DNA of 64,000 nucleotides, taken from positions 1-64,000 of the IMG/VR virus record IMGVR_UViG_3300042387_000948; one strand, given 5' to 3'. A program made the position numbers and the translations under genes. How positions within the stretch are numbered: position 1 is the first letter of the stretch; every line of letters starts with the position of its first letter. The stretch comes from a virus. Positions 33,701 to 41,477 of the stretch are shown here, in pieces. The notes under the pieces are model-generated. The model saw only the letters and a program-made list of their open reading frames with translations, was not told where the DNA came from and did not search any database.

Positions 33701-33996
33701 TTGTTTAGTTCGTTGTAACGATTTAAATTTTTTGTTTTAAGGTATTGAACTTCAACCCCCTTCCATTTTTTTTCAGGACATGAACCACCCTCATCCATAA
33801 ACGTTTTAGGGGTGTATATCTTTGCTTTAAGAGCACATCCGCATTGACCACAATGAATGTAAGGTTCTTGAACTTTATGTTCACAGGCATCACAAATCTG
33901 AATGCGTTCTGATGCTAATTCAGCTTGGGCATCATTTGGATTAAACGATATTGCCCAAGCTTCAAATATTTCTTTTGTCTTACTTAATAATTTCAT
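33697..33996 (-). CDS. Zinc-ribbon protein, DUF6171-like, 99 aa
   Basis: Two CxxC pairs close together (CDACEHKVQ and CGQCGCALKA) and a later CPEKKW form a zinc-ribbon. Similar small phage and bacterial proteins carry this pattern; function unknown. Overlaps both neighbours by ATGA-type junctions. Confidence 0.75.
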   Translation of the reverse strand: MKLLSKTKEIFEAWAISFNPNDAQAELASERIQICDACEHKVQEPYIHCGQCGCALKAKIYTPKTFMDEGGSCPEKKWKGVEVQYLKTKNLNRYNELNK

Positions 33997-34241
33997 TCTA
34001 CTTTTTTACATTTAATTTCTAAATCACCTTGAACGATGACTGTGTTCCCATAAATATCATCAAACATAACTCCCTTACCATACATACGAAATGTATTTGC
34101 GTAATAAGTTTTTCCGTTTTCCGATGTAATAGTGTACTTTGCTTTATCCGATTTGCTGGGTACAAATGCCAATATACTTATTGCAATTACTCCCACAACA
34201 AGTCCAATGCACATTGTTATAAATTGCTTATATGCTACCAT
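33993..34241 (-). CDS. Single-span membrane protein, 82 aa
   Basis: N-terminal hydrophobic helix (ITMCIGLVVGVIAISILAF) then a small beta-rich soluble part (KYTITSENGKTYYANTFRMY). Unknown function. Confidence 0.7.
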   Translation of the reverse strand: MVAYKQFITMCIGLVVGVIAISILAFVPSKSDKAKYTITSENGKTYYANTFRMYGKGVMFDDIYGNTVIVQGDLEIKCKKVE

Positions 34242-34242
34242 A

Positions 34243-34389
34243 TTAAAATCTGTCTTTGGGTTTAAAAGTTTTGTAATCGTGAATAATATATGCTGCTCCC
34301 AATACTATGATTGAAAGTAAACATACTAAATGAAATCCATGCACAATGTAATCCATTGTTGTAAAAGGTAATCTAGGTACTTCTTGCAT
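34243..34389 (-). CDS. Small membrane protein, 48 aa
   Basis: Translated from a gap: start MQEVPRLPFTTMDY, one transmembrane segment (LVCLLSIIVLGAAYII), basic tail. Stops two bases before the 33993 start. Confidence 0.65.
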   Translation of the reverse strand: MQEVPRLPFTTMDYIVHGFHLVCLLSIIVLGAAYIIHDYKTFKPKDRF

Positions 34390-34415
34390 AACATTTTATT
34401 TTAGTGAAATAATAA

Positions 34416-34607
34416 TTAAGAAATAAATTTAAGGTTTTCAACTAAATACTTTTCAGCTTTTTTGTAAATCTTTTCGGAAACAAGTCCGTTTGCATAAATC
34501 ACATCATTTTTTGTAATACAATTAATGATGGTTTCTTTTCCTAAAAAGGAAACTCCCAATGTCAAATGTTTAATGTACGAATCTAAATCTTTGAAATGAA
34601 TTGTCAT
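34416..34607 (-). CDS. Small family protein (YANGLVS type), 63 aa
   Basis: Contains IINCITKNDVIYANGLVSEK and KAEKYLVENLKFIS. Nearly the same pattern occurs at 34959, so the two are paralogues; more distant relatives are at 44578 and 46524. Preceded by the TTAACCCC-type element (GGGGTT on plus at 34616-34621). Confidence 0.7.
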   Translation of the reverse strand: MTIHFKDLDSYIKHLTLGVSFLGKETIINCITKNDVIYANGLVSEKIYKKAEKYLVENLKFIS

Positions 34608-34645
34608 AATATAAGGGGTTTAAGATTAATATTAAAATTTAATTA

Positions 34646-34873
34646 TTAGGCGTTTAACCATTCTTGGTAAATATAATCGTAAGTATGACCGGTGAGTTCG
34701 GAAAACTTTTCAAACAATCTCTCTCGTATCACACTATCAGAAACACCAATGTATTCATAGACCATATCACCACGAATTGCGAGCCATAAAGATTCGAAGT
34801 TGGCTTTTGGGTCAATCTCTAAACCTAACTCATCTGATGGGAACTCATTCACATAATAATTTCTAATATTCAT
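34646..34873 (-). CDS. Unknown acidic protein, 75 aa
   Basis: Starts MNIRNYYVNEFPSDELG; helices with IRGDMVYEYIGVSD and FEKFSELTGHTYDYI. The ATG at 34873 is preferred since an upstream in-frame start (34918) would include the leader and a G-run. First gene of the operon from the 34923 promoter. Confidence 0.7.
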   Translation of the reverse strand: MNIRNYYVNEFPSDELGLEIDPKANFESLWLAIRGDMVYEYIGVSDSVIRERLFEKFSELTGHTYDYIYQEWLNA

Positions 34874-34922
34874 AACAAAGGGGGGGGTTAATGGAGGAGG
34901 AACGTCCCTCACTCCCATATAA

Positions 34923-34954
34923 TAAAGGTAAGTAAAATTCCTGAATTAAACAAG
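34923..34954 (-). promoter_or_regulatory. Phage-type promoter (CTTGT-N19-TACCTTTA)
   Basis: Variant promoter with AAAAGGCTTGT upstream and TACCTTTATTATATG downstream. Probably drives 34646 through 32360. Confidence 0.8.
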
Positions 34955-34958
34955 CCTT

Positions 34959-35150
34959 TTACGAAATATTTTTTAATAAATTTACAAAATGTTTTTCGGC
35001 TCCTCTATAAGTAGTACGGGATACTAATCCATTAGCGTAACCAATAGTGTTAGCCATAATACATTCTATGATACCTTCTTTACGCATTGTACCACCATAG
35101 ATGATAGTAATGAAGTGAACATACTCATTAAGTTTCTTTGGATAATTCAT
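34959..35150 (-). CDS. Small family protein (YANGLVS type), 63 aa
   Basis: Paralogue of the 34416 gene: IIECIMANTIGYANGLVSRT and GAEKHFVNLLKNIS occupy the same positions. It is alone in its transcript, behind the 35197 promoter and a conserved leader. Confidence 0.7.
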   Translation of the reverse strand: MNYPKKLNEYVHFITIIYGGTMRKEGIIECIMANTIGYANGLVSRTTYRGAEKHFVNLLKNIS

Positions 35151-35172
35151 ATCAATGTGGGGTTAAAAGGAA

Positions 35173-35211
35173 GAGAACTGTCTCTCTCACATATAATAAA
35201 GGTAAGTAAAA
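35173..35211 (-). promoter_or_regulatory. Conserved leader plus -7 region, copy 1
   Basis: 39 bp identical to 46331-46369. It begins GAGAACTGTCTCTCTCACAT on the plus strand and runs into the -7 box. Confidence 0.85.
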
Positions 35212-35228
35212 AAATTGATATAAACAAG
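35197..35228 (-). promoter_or_regulatory. Phage-type promoter (CTTGT-N19-TACCTTTA)
   Basis: Variant promoter with an AAAGCTTGT -33 box. Drives the small gene at 34959. Confidence 0.8.
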
Positions 35229-35263
35229 CTTTTACCAAAATATTTTTAAATTATTTTTAGACA

Positions 35264-35297
35264 CAAAAAAGGGATAAACTAAAAGTCTACCCCTTTC
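35264..35297 (-). terminator. Terminator after the small lipoprotein
   Basis: Minus strand: AAAGGGG-type stem with CCCTTTTTT run, 27 bp downstream of the lipoprotein stop. Confidence 0.75.
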
Positions 35298-35323
35298 CAT
35301 TATTCACAATCAAAATTTAATTC

Positions 35324-35488
35324 TTACTTTGCAACTGCTGTGTCTGCTGCTACCGAATCAGCTGCTACACTATCAACTGCAATTGTATCAACTGCTAAAG
35401 AATCACTTGCAACTTCTTGTTTTGATTCACCACATGCTGCTAATACTAATCCAGATGCGATAAACGCTAATGCTAATAATTTTTTCAT
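35324..35488 (-). CDS. Tiny lipoprotein with repeated Ala-Val-Asp-Ser units, 54 aa
   Basis: Found by reading the gap. Signal MKKLLALAFIASGLVLAAC with a lipobox Cys, then a tail of repeated units of type VDTxAVDSxAADS and a final K. It ends at a terminator and has its own promoter (35525). Similar short Asp/Ala/Ser-rich lipoproteins occur in Bacteroidota genomes; function unknown. Confidence 0.75.
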   Translation of the reverse strand: MKKLLALAFIASGLVLAACGESKQEVASDSLAVDTIAVDSVAADSVAADTAVAK

Positions 35489-35524
35489 TCTACTTTTTGT
35501 TTAAGGTTATTAATTATAATTATA

Positions 35525-35556
35525 CAAATATACAAAAAAAATATCAAAAATCCTAA
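35525..35556 (-). promoter_or_regulatory. Bacteroidota-type promoter (TTAGG-N19-TATATTTG)
   Basis: Drives the lone lipoprotein gene at 35324; a monocistronic unit of host-like type. Confidence 0.75.
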
Positions 35557-35580
35557 TATTCTTTAAGTTTTTTTTAAGGT

Positions 35581-35847
35581 TTAACACCAAGCGTTCTCTA
35601 TTGACTCGGTTTCAACCATTGACTGCTTTGCAATCATACGTTCTGCACATATCAAATCTACACTTTTGATAGCGGATTCAATGTTTATGAATTTCTTACC
35701 AAAGAATTTCCTAGCATAAGAAGGTCCTCTTAGGATTTCAACCATTTCGGGATACTTTTCAGTTGCCGCTTTCATAATCGAAAAGTTCGAATGACGAATA
35801 AATGGTTGAGGATGATTTTTGTTGGGTTTTTTAAATTCGATGTTCAT
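35581..35847 (-). CDS. Unknown protein, 88 aa
   Basis: Starts MNIEFKKPNKNHPQPFIRHS; helical second half (ESAIKSVDLICAERMIAKQS). Single gene behind the 35871 promoter. No family recognised. Confidence 0.65.
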   Translation of the reverse strand: MNIEFKKPNKNHPQPFIRHSNFSIMKAATEKYPEMVEILRGPSYARKFFGKKFINIESAIKSVDLICAERMIAKQSMVETESIENAWC

Positions 35848-35870
35848 ATTGTTTATCTTTTATTACTTAA

Positions 35871-35902
35871 TAAAGGTATGTAAAAAAATTGATAATGTCA
35901 AG
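35871..35902 (-). promoter_or_regulatory. Phage-type promoter (CTTGA-N19-TACCTTTA)
   Basis: Variant promoter upstream of 35581; -33 box AAAGCTTGA. Confidence 0.75.
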
Positions 35903-35920
35903 CTTTTTCTTAATTATTTT

Positions 35921-36103
35921 TTATAAACTATGTCCTAACTTATTATGGATTGAAATCATATGTTTACAGGGTGTATATTTACGAAAATCTCTAGCTTCGC
36001 AGTTACAACCCGTAATCTTCCAATCTTCAACTGTTACTTTATAGTGCTTATACTTCCCAGTCTTCTTATTCACACTACCCATTTCGCTGTAAAACCATTT
36101 CAT
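35921..36103 (-). CDS. SWIM-type zinc-finger protein, 60 aa
   Basis: CxCx(n)CxH pattern: GCNCEARDFRKYTPCKHM, as in SWIM domains that bind DNA or protein. The ATG at 36103 (MKWFYSEMG) is used; the in-frame alternative at 36154 is a TTG. Alone behind the 36204 promoter. Could be a phage transcription or DNA-binding regulator, which is inference. Confidence 0.75.
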   Translation of the reverse strand: MKWFYSEMGSVNKKTGKYKHYKVTVEDWKITGCNCEARDFRKYTPCKHMISIHNKLGHSL

Positions 36104-36203
36104 ATGTCTATTGTTTAGTATCCTAACATTTTTAACACTCTCAAACCAAACCAAATCGAATCAAAAACTAAAACTTTCATAATGTGTATCTCTTAGTACA
36201 TAG

Positions 36204-36235
36204 TAAAGGTAAGTAAAAGATTTGATATACACAAG
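36204..36235 (-). promoter_or_regulatory. Phage-type promoter (CTTGT-N19-TACCTTTA)
   Basis: Variant promoter with AAAAGCTTGT; drives the SWIM gene. Confidence 0.8.
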
Positions 36236-36246
36236 CTTTTCATCAA

Positions 36247-37413
36247 TTATTTTTCATCTTTTTTGAAAGGTTTTTCATACTTTGGCTTTAACAATTTCCA
36301 AATCATTTCATCAAATTGCGGCGAATATGAATCCAACCTTTTGAATAATAAAGACCTATTAGGATTATCTGCAATCTTATCAGCAAACTCTTTCTTATCT
36401 ATTAACTCTCTGAATTCTATTTCAATTTTATTTTTAATTGTATCAAATTCAGTTTGTAAATCCCTAACAACTTCTTTCACCCAAGCATCAAACTCATCAG
36501 GTACTCTATCCAAAAATGGTTCTAACTGTTCGTTATTTCTTAATAGTTCCCATATATCTTTGGTGGAAAAGTTAGTTAAGATTCTATGTAGACGAACATA
36601 CTCATCACCTTTAATCTTCATTCGCATACCGCCTGAAAAACGAATTACATATCCTTCATTATCTTTGGATATTTCTTTTTTCAAAGTTTCCCAATCTTCT
36701 CCCCAAGTCTTATACTTCATTACGATATCCCAACCTTCTTCCACAAGCTCTTCATATGGAAACTCTTCACCTCTTCTATTCATAACGCCCAACAATACCA
36801 ATCTCTCTTCTTTACCATAATCTACAACGATACGATTTTCAGGATAAATTATTTCAAAAAGATATGTGTAGCCAGGTACGCATATCTTATTGTAGTTGTA
36901 CTTATTTGCAATCTCCATACCTTTGATTGCTTGTTCGGAAGTAAATGAACCACGAGTTGTCATATGCCATTCACCTTTTATTTTTGGTGTTGGTTCATAG
37001 TATGGGTCATCAAAGTTAGGTAAGTTGTTTGGGTCAAAGAACCTTTCCATACCGGTTTCGTAATTATTATTAAACCATATGTTATATCTTCTTTCATCAC
37101 TCAACTCTTCCTCATAGTAAAAGAATATACCTAACGAACCATCCATCTTTTCATAAACCTCAAAGTATTCATTTGGGATATCCTCTGGTTTGTGCTCTTC
37201 GTAGTTAAAGAACTTTGGAAAAGGTTTAGCAACAACATTACCTTCGTTATCCAAAACTAATCCTCTGCAATTCAAAGTAATATCATCCCACATACCATTG
37301 TATTGGCATTCACGTGAATAGTTGTATATAGCCAATGGAAGTGTAGGATGATTTTGTTTAATCACCAATCCTTTGGATATGTAATCACCTATTAATGTTA
37401 AATCGTATTTCAT
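36247..37413 (-). CDS. rnlA: RNA ligase 1, T4 Rnl1 type
   Basis: Seals RNA 3'-OH and 5'-phosphate ends. Motif I is YEKMDGSLG with the nucleotidyl Lys near residue 89; further TTRGSF, TYLFEIIYPENRIV, EGYVIRF (motif IV) and MRMKIKGDEYVRLH (motif V). Length 388 aa is near T4 RnlA (374). It is the last gene of an operon with kinase and phosphoesterase, as expected for a repair pathway against host RNA-cutting defence nucleases. Confidence 0.93.
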   Translation of the reverse strand: MKYDLTLIGDYISKGLVIKQNHPTLPLAIYNYSRECQYNGMWDDITLNCRGLVLDNEGNVVAKPFPKFFNYEEHKPEDIPNEYFEVYEKMDGSLGIFFYYEEELSDERRYNIWFNNNYETGMERFFDPNNLPNFDDPYYEPTPKIKGEWHMTTRGSFTSEQAIKGMEIANKYNYNKICVPGYTYLFEIIYPENRIVVDYGKEERLVLLGVMNRRGEEFPYEELVEEGWDIVMKYKTWGEDWETLKKEISKDNEGYVIRFSGGMRMKIKGDEYVRLHRILTNFSTKDIWELLRNNEQLEPFLDRVPDEFDAWVKEVVRDLQTEFDTIKNKIEIEFRELIDKKEFADKIADNPNRSLLFKRLDSYSPQFDEMIWKLLKPKYEKPFKKDEK

Positions 37414-37428
37414 ATTACAATTTTTTAT

Positions 37429-38160
37429 TTATTCTCCCAAACCACCCATTTTTCCATATGTGGAGTTTTGTAGTATTTGATAAGCTATTTTATTTGTATT
37501 TGTACCTAAACTTTCAGGGTAATATAATAATGTTGGGTTTTTCTTTTGGATATCGATATCAGCATATTGTTTCTTAAATTCCATAACATCAAATCTTTCA
37601 GTAATTAAATGATAGCCTGATTTAGTTGGGATTTTTTTAATCACCTTTGTAACAATATCTAGTGATTTTTCAATAGTACCATCTCCTTTGTATGTATGTA
37701 CTATTGCTCTAAATTTAATAGGTTTACATTGGTCAATTGTGTTTATTACACCACCAATCAAACTTTCATCCTTTGTGTCAATATCTACAATCCATCTTTT
37801 TTCGTGCATCTTAACTTGTCCAACCACCGAATCAAATACGTGCTTTTGATTGATTTGACCCGATTGAATGCGATTGACAATATCAACAATCATTTGCATA
37901 CCAACATCCTTATGTTTTTGTTTGTTGATATGAATATATGCCCTTGCCTTAAACATCTCACAAAGTTGTTTAATCTCATCGTATCGTTGTTCTAAATGTT
38001 CTACACTCTCAATACAATATGATTTGATTGTACGAACCGATTGATGATTAGCTTTATCAGTTGTTTGGTCTTTCTTACGCTTAAAGATATAGAGCATATA
38101 GAAATCTCCTTCTTTCTCAAAGTTAAGTAATCCTTTAATTTGCTCTATATTATCTATCAT
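37429..38160 (-). CDS. Small primase-polymerase (AEP)-like protein, 243 aa
   Basis: Not assigned firmly. It carries WIVDIDTKDE (like the hhDhD motif of archaeo-eukaryotic primases) and, about 60 residues on, TKSGYHLITERFD (like the sGxH motif), with a third acidic candidate further on. These suggest the AEP fold. The protein lies between the polynucleotide kinase and RNA ligase in the RNA-repair operon, and its start overlaps the kinase stop (ATGA). Confidence 0.5.
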   Translation of the reverse strand: MIDNIEQIKGLLNFEKEGDFYMLYIFKRKKDQTTDKANHQSVRTIKSYCIESVEHLEQRYDEIKQLCEMFKARAYIHINKQKHKDVGMQMIVDIVNRIQSGQINQKHVFDSVVGQVKMHEKRWIVDIDTKDESLIGGVINTIDQCKPIKFRAIVHTYKGDGTIEKSLDIVTKVIKKIPTKSGYHLITERFDVMEFKKQYADIDIQKKNPTLLYYPESLGTNTNKIAYQILQNSTYGKMGGLGE

Positions 38161-38573
38161 AACTTTACTTCAAAACGATTTTTCATTTGTTCTAACTTTT
38201 CAGCAGGTACTCCGTGCTCATTTACACCACCATGTCTATTTTCTACAATAATACTGAATACTTTATATCCGTATTGTTCTGCTAACTTATAGTATGCTTC
38301 CATTTCCCACTCTTGCGTAAATGTGTTTGATACTACAATTTCAGGATAAAATTGAGGATTGACTTCGTTATCTTTCATACGAGTCTCAACTTGGTTTCTA
38401 CACCATTCATGTGCTTGCCTTAATTTAGAACCATCAAAGTTATAGTTACCTTCTTTATCATAGAAGAACTTATCAGCTTCACATATTGCATACTCATTCC
38501 AAATCCAATTGGCGAATGTTGATTTGCCACTACCTGGCAATCCTCTTACTAATGTTAATATTTTTGGTATCAT
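38157..38573 (-). CDS. Polynucleotide kinase-like P-loop protein
   Basis: P-loop GLPGSGKSTFANWIW (residues about 10-24), ADKFFYDKEG, VVSNTFTQEWEMEAY and the lid-type ENRHGGVNEHGVPAEKLEQM. This matches the kinase part of PNKP/N4BP2-type enzymes, which phosphorylate 5' RNA or DNA ends. At 138 aa it lacks the phosphatase domain of T4 Pnkp; the metallophosphoesterase in the same operon may supply that step. Confidence 0.85.
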   Translation of the reverse strand: MIPKILTLVRGLPGSGKSTFANWIWNEYAICEADKFFYDKEGNYNFDGSKLRQAHEWCRNQVETRMKDNEVNPQFYPEIVVSNTFTQEWEMEAYYKLAEQYGYKVFSIIVENRHGGVNEHGVPAEKLEQMKNRFEVKL

Positions 38574-38773
38574 TACTTTATTGGTTTATCTTCTACTTTG
38601 TAAATACAAAACTCATCTGCTATATTCGTATCGGCTCTACCTTTGATGAACTCTAATTGTTCTTCGGCTTCTTCCATAGTACCATAGAATACTGTATTGT
38701 GATATGTGTAGCAGTTTAATTGATTACTATCCTTAAACCACATTCGTGCAATCACATAATTAAACTTTTCCAT
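38573..38773 (-). CDS. Unknown protein, 66 aa
   Basis: Starts MEKFNYVIARMWFKDSNQL; mixed strands and helices (EEAEEQLEFIKGRAD). Overlaps the kinase gene by one base in the RNA-repair operon. Not recognised. Confidence 0.7.
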   Translation of the reverse strand: MEKFNYVIARMWFKDSNQLNCYTYHNTVFYGTMEEAEEQLEFIKGRADTNIADEFCIYKVEDKPIK

Positions 38774-38776
38774 ATT

Positions 38777-39436
38777 TTATCTATAATTTTCAACCATAGT
38801 GTGGTGGTCATTTGGCATCATACTACCTATTGGTTGTTTCTCCATAATCTTTAATATCTCTTCTAAACTAATAGGGTCTAAACCATTTCCATCTACACCC
38901 ACATCCATAACTTTACCATTACCAACTCTACGATGGTTAGGTAAGTGAACGTGTCCGTGTAAGTGAATAACACCCCTACCTAAATTTTCCCAACTAGCAA
39001 TTGGAAAGTGCATCAAAACAAATTGTGCTTCCTTTTGATTTAGAGTTCCAACATTCCACTTAACAACCAAATTAACTAAATGGTTTACACTAATGAAACA
39101 ATCCTGCACCCCATCTTTATTTCTTCCAATGTGATGGTCGTGGTTTCCTAATACTAAATGGATGTTCTTGCAATTCAATCTGCTACGGAACTCTCTAATG
39201 GAATCAAACCCACCGAAAGACCAGTCACCTAAATGGATTAGGATATCATTCTCCCCAACTACGGTATTGATACCAGCAACTAACCTATCATTCATCTCAC
39301 CCAAAGAATCAAAATCTCTAAAGTGATTCGGTTTGCTCTTATCCCATTCGGTAGTGCCTCTACAAATATTTGCGTGATTAAAGTGGGTATCTGAAGTGAA
39401 CCACAACTTTTGACCTTTATTCAAAATAATCTTCAT
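38777..39436 (-). CDS. Calcineurin-like metallophosphoesterase
   Basis: Motifs in order: SDTHFNHANI, GDWSFGG, GNHDHHIG, VLMHFPI and HGHVHLPNHR, the complete set of metal ligands. It removes phosphate from mono- or diesters. As the first gene of the RNA-repair operon it is a good candidate to heal 2',3'-cyclic or 3'-phosphate ends before ligation; that is inferred from context. 219 aa. Confidence 0.9.
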   Translation of the reverse strand: MKIILNKGQKLWFTSDTHFNHANICRGTTEWDKSKPNHFRDFDSLGEMNDRLVAGINTVVGENDILIHLGDWSFGGFDSIREFRSRLNCKNIHLVLGNHDHHIGRNKDGVQDCFISVNHLVNLVVKWNVGTLNQKEAQFVLMHFPIASWENLGRGVIHLHGHVHLPNHRRVGNGKVMDVGVDGNGLDPISLEEILKIMEKQPIGSMMPNDHHTMVENYR

Positions 39437-39461
39437 ACTATTGGGGGTTTTAATTATAGGA

Positions 39462-39493
39462 TAAAGGTAAGTAAAAAAATTGATATATCCTAA
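39462..39493 (-). promoter_or_regulatory. Promoter of the RNA-repair operon (TTAGG-N19-TACCTTTA)
   Basis: N19 architecture with a TTAGG box and TACCTTTA. Drives 38777, 38573, 38157, 37429 and 36247. Confidence 0.75.
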
Positions 39494-39497
39494 TTAT

Positions 39498-39785
39498 TTA
39501 GAAAGTATTTTCCAACCAATATGAAAGATATTGTAAAGTGGCAATCTTATCCTTTAATGTGATATTCCAAATGGTTGTGTACTCACCATCACATACTACT
39601 TTGTAAACCTGCTTTTCGTATTCGGATAGCGGTTCTCTATATATGGTTACAATCTTATGGTCTCTACGGGTCTTACCCTTAAACACAATTTCATATAACT
39701 TACTCAACTGCCGGACTTGTGTAATTTGGTATTTACCCACTACACAACCTATAATCTTATCGTAGTTCTTTATAGTTAGTTTCAT
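39498..39785 (-). CDS. MLTIKN-family protein (MKLTIKNYDKIIG), 95 aa
   Basis: Last member of the MLTIKN array. It begins MKLTIKNYDKIIG, then a strand region (YQITQVRQLSKLYEIVF), LxR-type strand (IVTIYREPL) and a C-terminal helix. The function is unknown. Its ATG overlaps the stop of the 39785 gene. Confidence 0.75.
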   Translation of the reverse strand: MKLTIKNYDKIIGCVVGKYQITQVRQLSKLYEIVFKGKTRRDHKIVTIYREPLSEYEKQVYKVVCDGEYTTIWNITLKDKIATLQYLSYWLENTF

Positions 39786-40165
39786 TAGAATGGTAATTTT
39801 AGATTTGGATGATTCTCTACATAGTTTTCAATAATAGCACCAACTCTTTCCATAAATTCATATGCGGTTGTTTTCTTTAACCATTTACGTCCCAACCAAT
39901 GTTCGTATATAACTGAACCATCTTTATGTACGAATTGTAGTTTATACACATCATCCGAATCCCTATCATATGGGAATTCTTTATCCGCCTCCATACCCAA
40001 TCGTATCTCAACCCAATCAAAATCAGTTGGGACATTCTTTTGTAAGATTATAGAATAGTAATCATTACGCGTTTCTTCCACCTCCATTATGTACCAACCC
40101 CTAAAGCTATTAACTTTTGTTTTGAAAGAATTTAGTTGATACTCAAAGTTTAGTATTGTTAGCAT
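39785..40165 (-). CDS. MLTIKN-family protein (MLTILNFEYQL), 126 aa
   Basis: Begins MLTILNFEYQLNSF, has the family RGWYIMEVEE segment near residue 23 and a C-terminal helix (AYEFMERVGAIIENYV). Longer than most members. Overlaps neighbours on both sides by one base. Confidence 0.75.
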   Translation of the reverse strand: MLTILNFEYQLNSFKTKVNSFRGWYIMEVEETRNDYYSIILQKNVPTDFDWVEIRLGMEADKEFPYDRDSDDVYKLQFVHKDGSVIYEHWLGRKWLKKTTAYEFMERVGAIIENYVENHPNLKLPF

Positions 40166-40425
40166 TATAATAATTGGATTTCAGCTAATAAAGCAGTTAC
40201 ACCTTCTTCAGTTAGGTATCCCTTAACATCTCCATCGGCAATCGGATTATCGTAATGGATTTCGCCATCTTTGAATACTGCCAACTCATACAAACCCTCA
40301 CCACCTCCATAGGTATAAGGAGTTCTAACTACGGATGCACCATAACTATTCTCAAACTCTATAAGTGCTTGAACACCACTTCCCATAGGGTGTAGGTTAA
40401 ACTCTAAATCATTAAATCTTTTCAT
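40165..40425 (-). CDS. Unknown protein, 86 aa, inside the MLTIKN array
   Basis: Lacks the MLTIKN start: MKRFNDLEFNLHPMG. It carries VRTPYTYGGGEGLYELAV, a Gly-rich pattern seen in other phage small proteins, and a C-terminal helix. It interrupts the paralogue array. Confidence 0.7.
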   Translation of the reverse strand: MKRFNDLEFNLHPMGSGVQALIEFENSYGASVVRTPYTYGGGEGLYELAVFKDGEIHYDNPIADGDVKGYLTEEGVTALLAEIQLL

Positions 40426-40430
40426 ATCTA

Positions 40431-40790
40431 TTATTTTTTTAATTCGTAATCTATTACACCTACTACCGATTCTATAAATGCCTTTTTATCTTCTAACGCA
40501 GTTTTGAATACTCCACCCCCATTAATCATCTTTTGATTTAAGTATATTTTATATCGATACTGTCCTCCTAAAAACTCATCGGTTTCTCTCTCCAATATTA
40601 ACCTACCCACATTCTTTGGTCCACCCAACCCATCCGCTCGGTAATAATGAAATTGAACCGAATATTGTTTACACCCAATGAGGTTCGAATCAATATCAAA
40701 TTTGTATGTATCCTCCAACACATCGGTAATCTTCCAACCACCCCACCAACTATTAAGTAATGAGGATTTGAAATTCTTTATCGTTAGCAT
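40431..40790 (-). CDS. MLTIKN-family protein (MLTIKNFKSSL), 119 aa
   Basis: Starts MLTIKNFKSSLLNSW; family landmarks GGWKITDVLEDTY, VGRLILERE and YRYKIYLNQK follow, then a helix (EDKKAFIESVVGVI). Overlaps the 40784 gene. Confidence 0.75.
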   Translation of the reverse strand: MLTIKNFKSSLLNSWWGGWKITDVLEDTYKFDIDSNLIGCKQYSVQFHYYRADGLGGPKNVGRLILERETDEFLGGQYRYKIYLNQKMINGGGVFKTALEDKKAFIESVVGVIDYELKK

Positions 40791-41113
40791 ACCCTTTGTA
40801 ATTTTTCTAATAACTTCGCCATAGTTGTTGCAAGTAGATATGGTCTTTGTAAATCATCCCACTCAACCAAAATCTTTACTTCGTTTTTCCAAGCCGATAC
40901 AAACATTTCATATTTACCTGATTCGTTGGGAGTTCTATCTAACCAAATCTCAACATCATCTCCAATTAACCTATACACCTTTTGAACCTTTGGGCTAAAC
41001 TCACTTACCCTAAAATAAAATATATACCATATCCCATTTAGAATTACTTTGTGTGCAACTTTACCACTACACAACATACTCTTAAACTTATCTATGTTTT
41101 CAATCTTCAACAT
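40784..41113 (-). CDS. MLTIKN-family protein (MLKIENIDKFKSM), 109 aa
   Basis: Starts MLKIENIDKFKSML, with IWLDRTPNESGKYEMFV at the LxR position and a C-terminal helix (LATTMAKLLEKLQRV). Overlaps both neighbours. Confidence 0.75.
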   Translation of the reverse strand: MLKIENIDKFKSMLCSGKVAHKVILNGIWYIFYFRVSEFSPKVQKVYRLIGDDVEIWLDRTPNESGKYEMFVSAWKNEVKILVEWDDLQRPYLLATTMAKLLEKLQRVC

Positions 41114-41420
41114 ATACTAAAAATTTTGAACTAATCCAATTAAGTAATTGCTTAGGATTTTTTATGTATTGATTATGTATTTTCTTTCGGGTTCCCATCG
41201 AATTCATAATTTCAATATCATACTCAAACCCATTCTCATTTAATTGCCGATACAACTTAACGAATTGTGATTTGTGTATGGCGAACACCCCTTTGGTCTC
41301 CGGGAGAAATGCAAATTGGTAGTAATCATCCCTTTCGATAATCTCACCCATCAACCACAATGTACCCATACAATTGAATTGATTATCCTTTATCTTTTTG
41401 TAGTTCGTTATTGTTAGCAT
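41100..41420 (-). CDS. MLTIKN-family protein (MLTITNYKKIKD), 106 aa
   Basis: Starts MLTITNYKKIKDNQF at the ATG in 41418-41420, within the conserved ATGCTAACAATA start sequence; an upstream ATG adds only six residues. LWLMGEIIERDDYYQFAFL corresponds to the family core. Unknown. Confidence 0.75.
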   Translation of the reverse strand: MLTITNYKKIKDNQFNCMGTLWLMGEIIERDDYYQFAFLPETKGVFAIHKSQFVKLYRQLNENGFEYDIEIMNSMGTRKKIHNQYIKNPKQLLNWISSKFLVYVED

Positions 41421-41477
41421 AATATTCAGTATCATCAACTCTCATTCGGGTCGAATTTAAGATTTTTTTGTAAAGGT

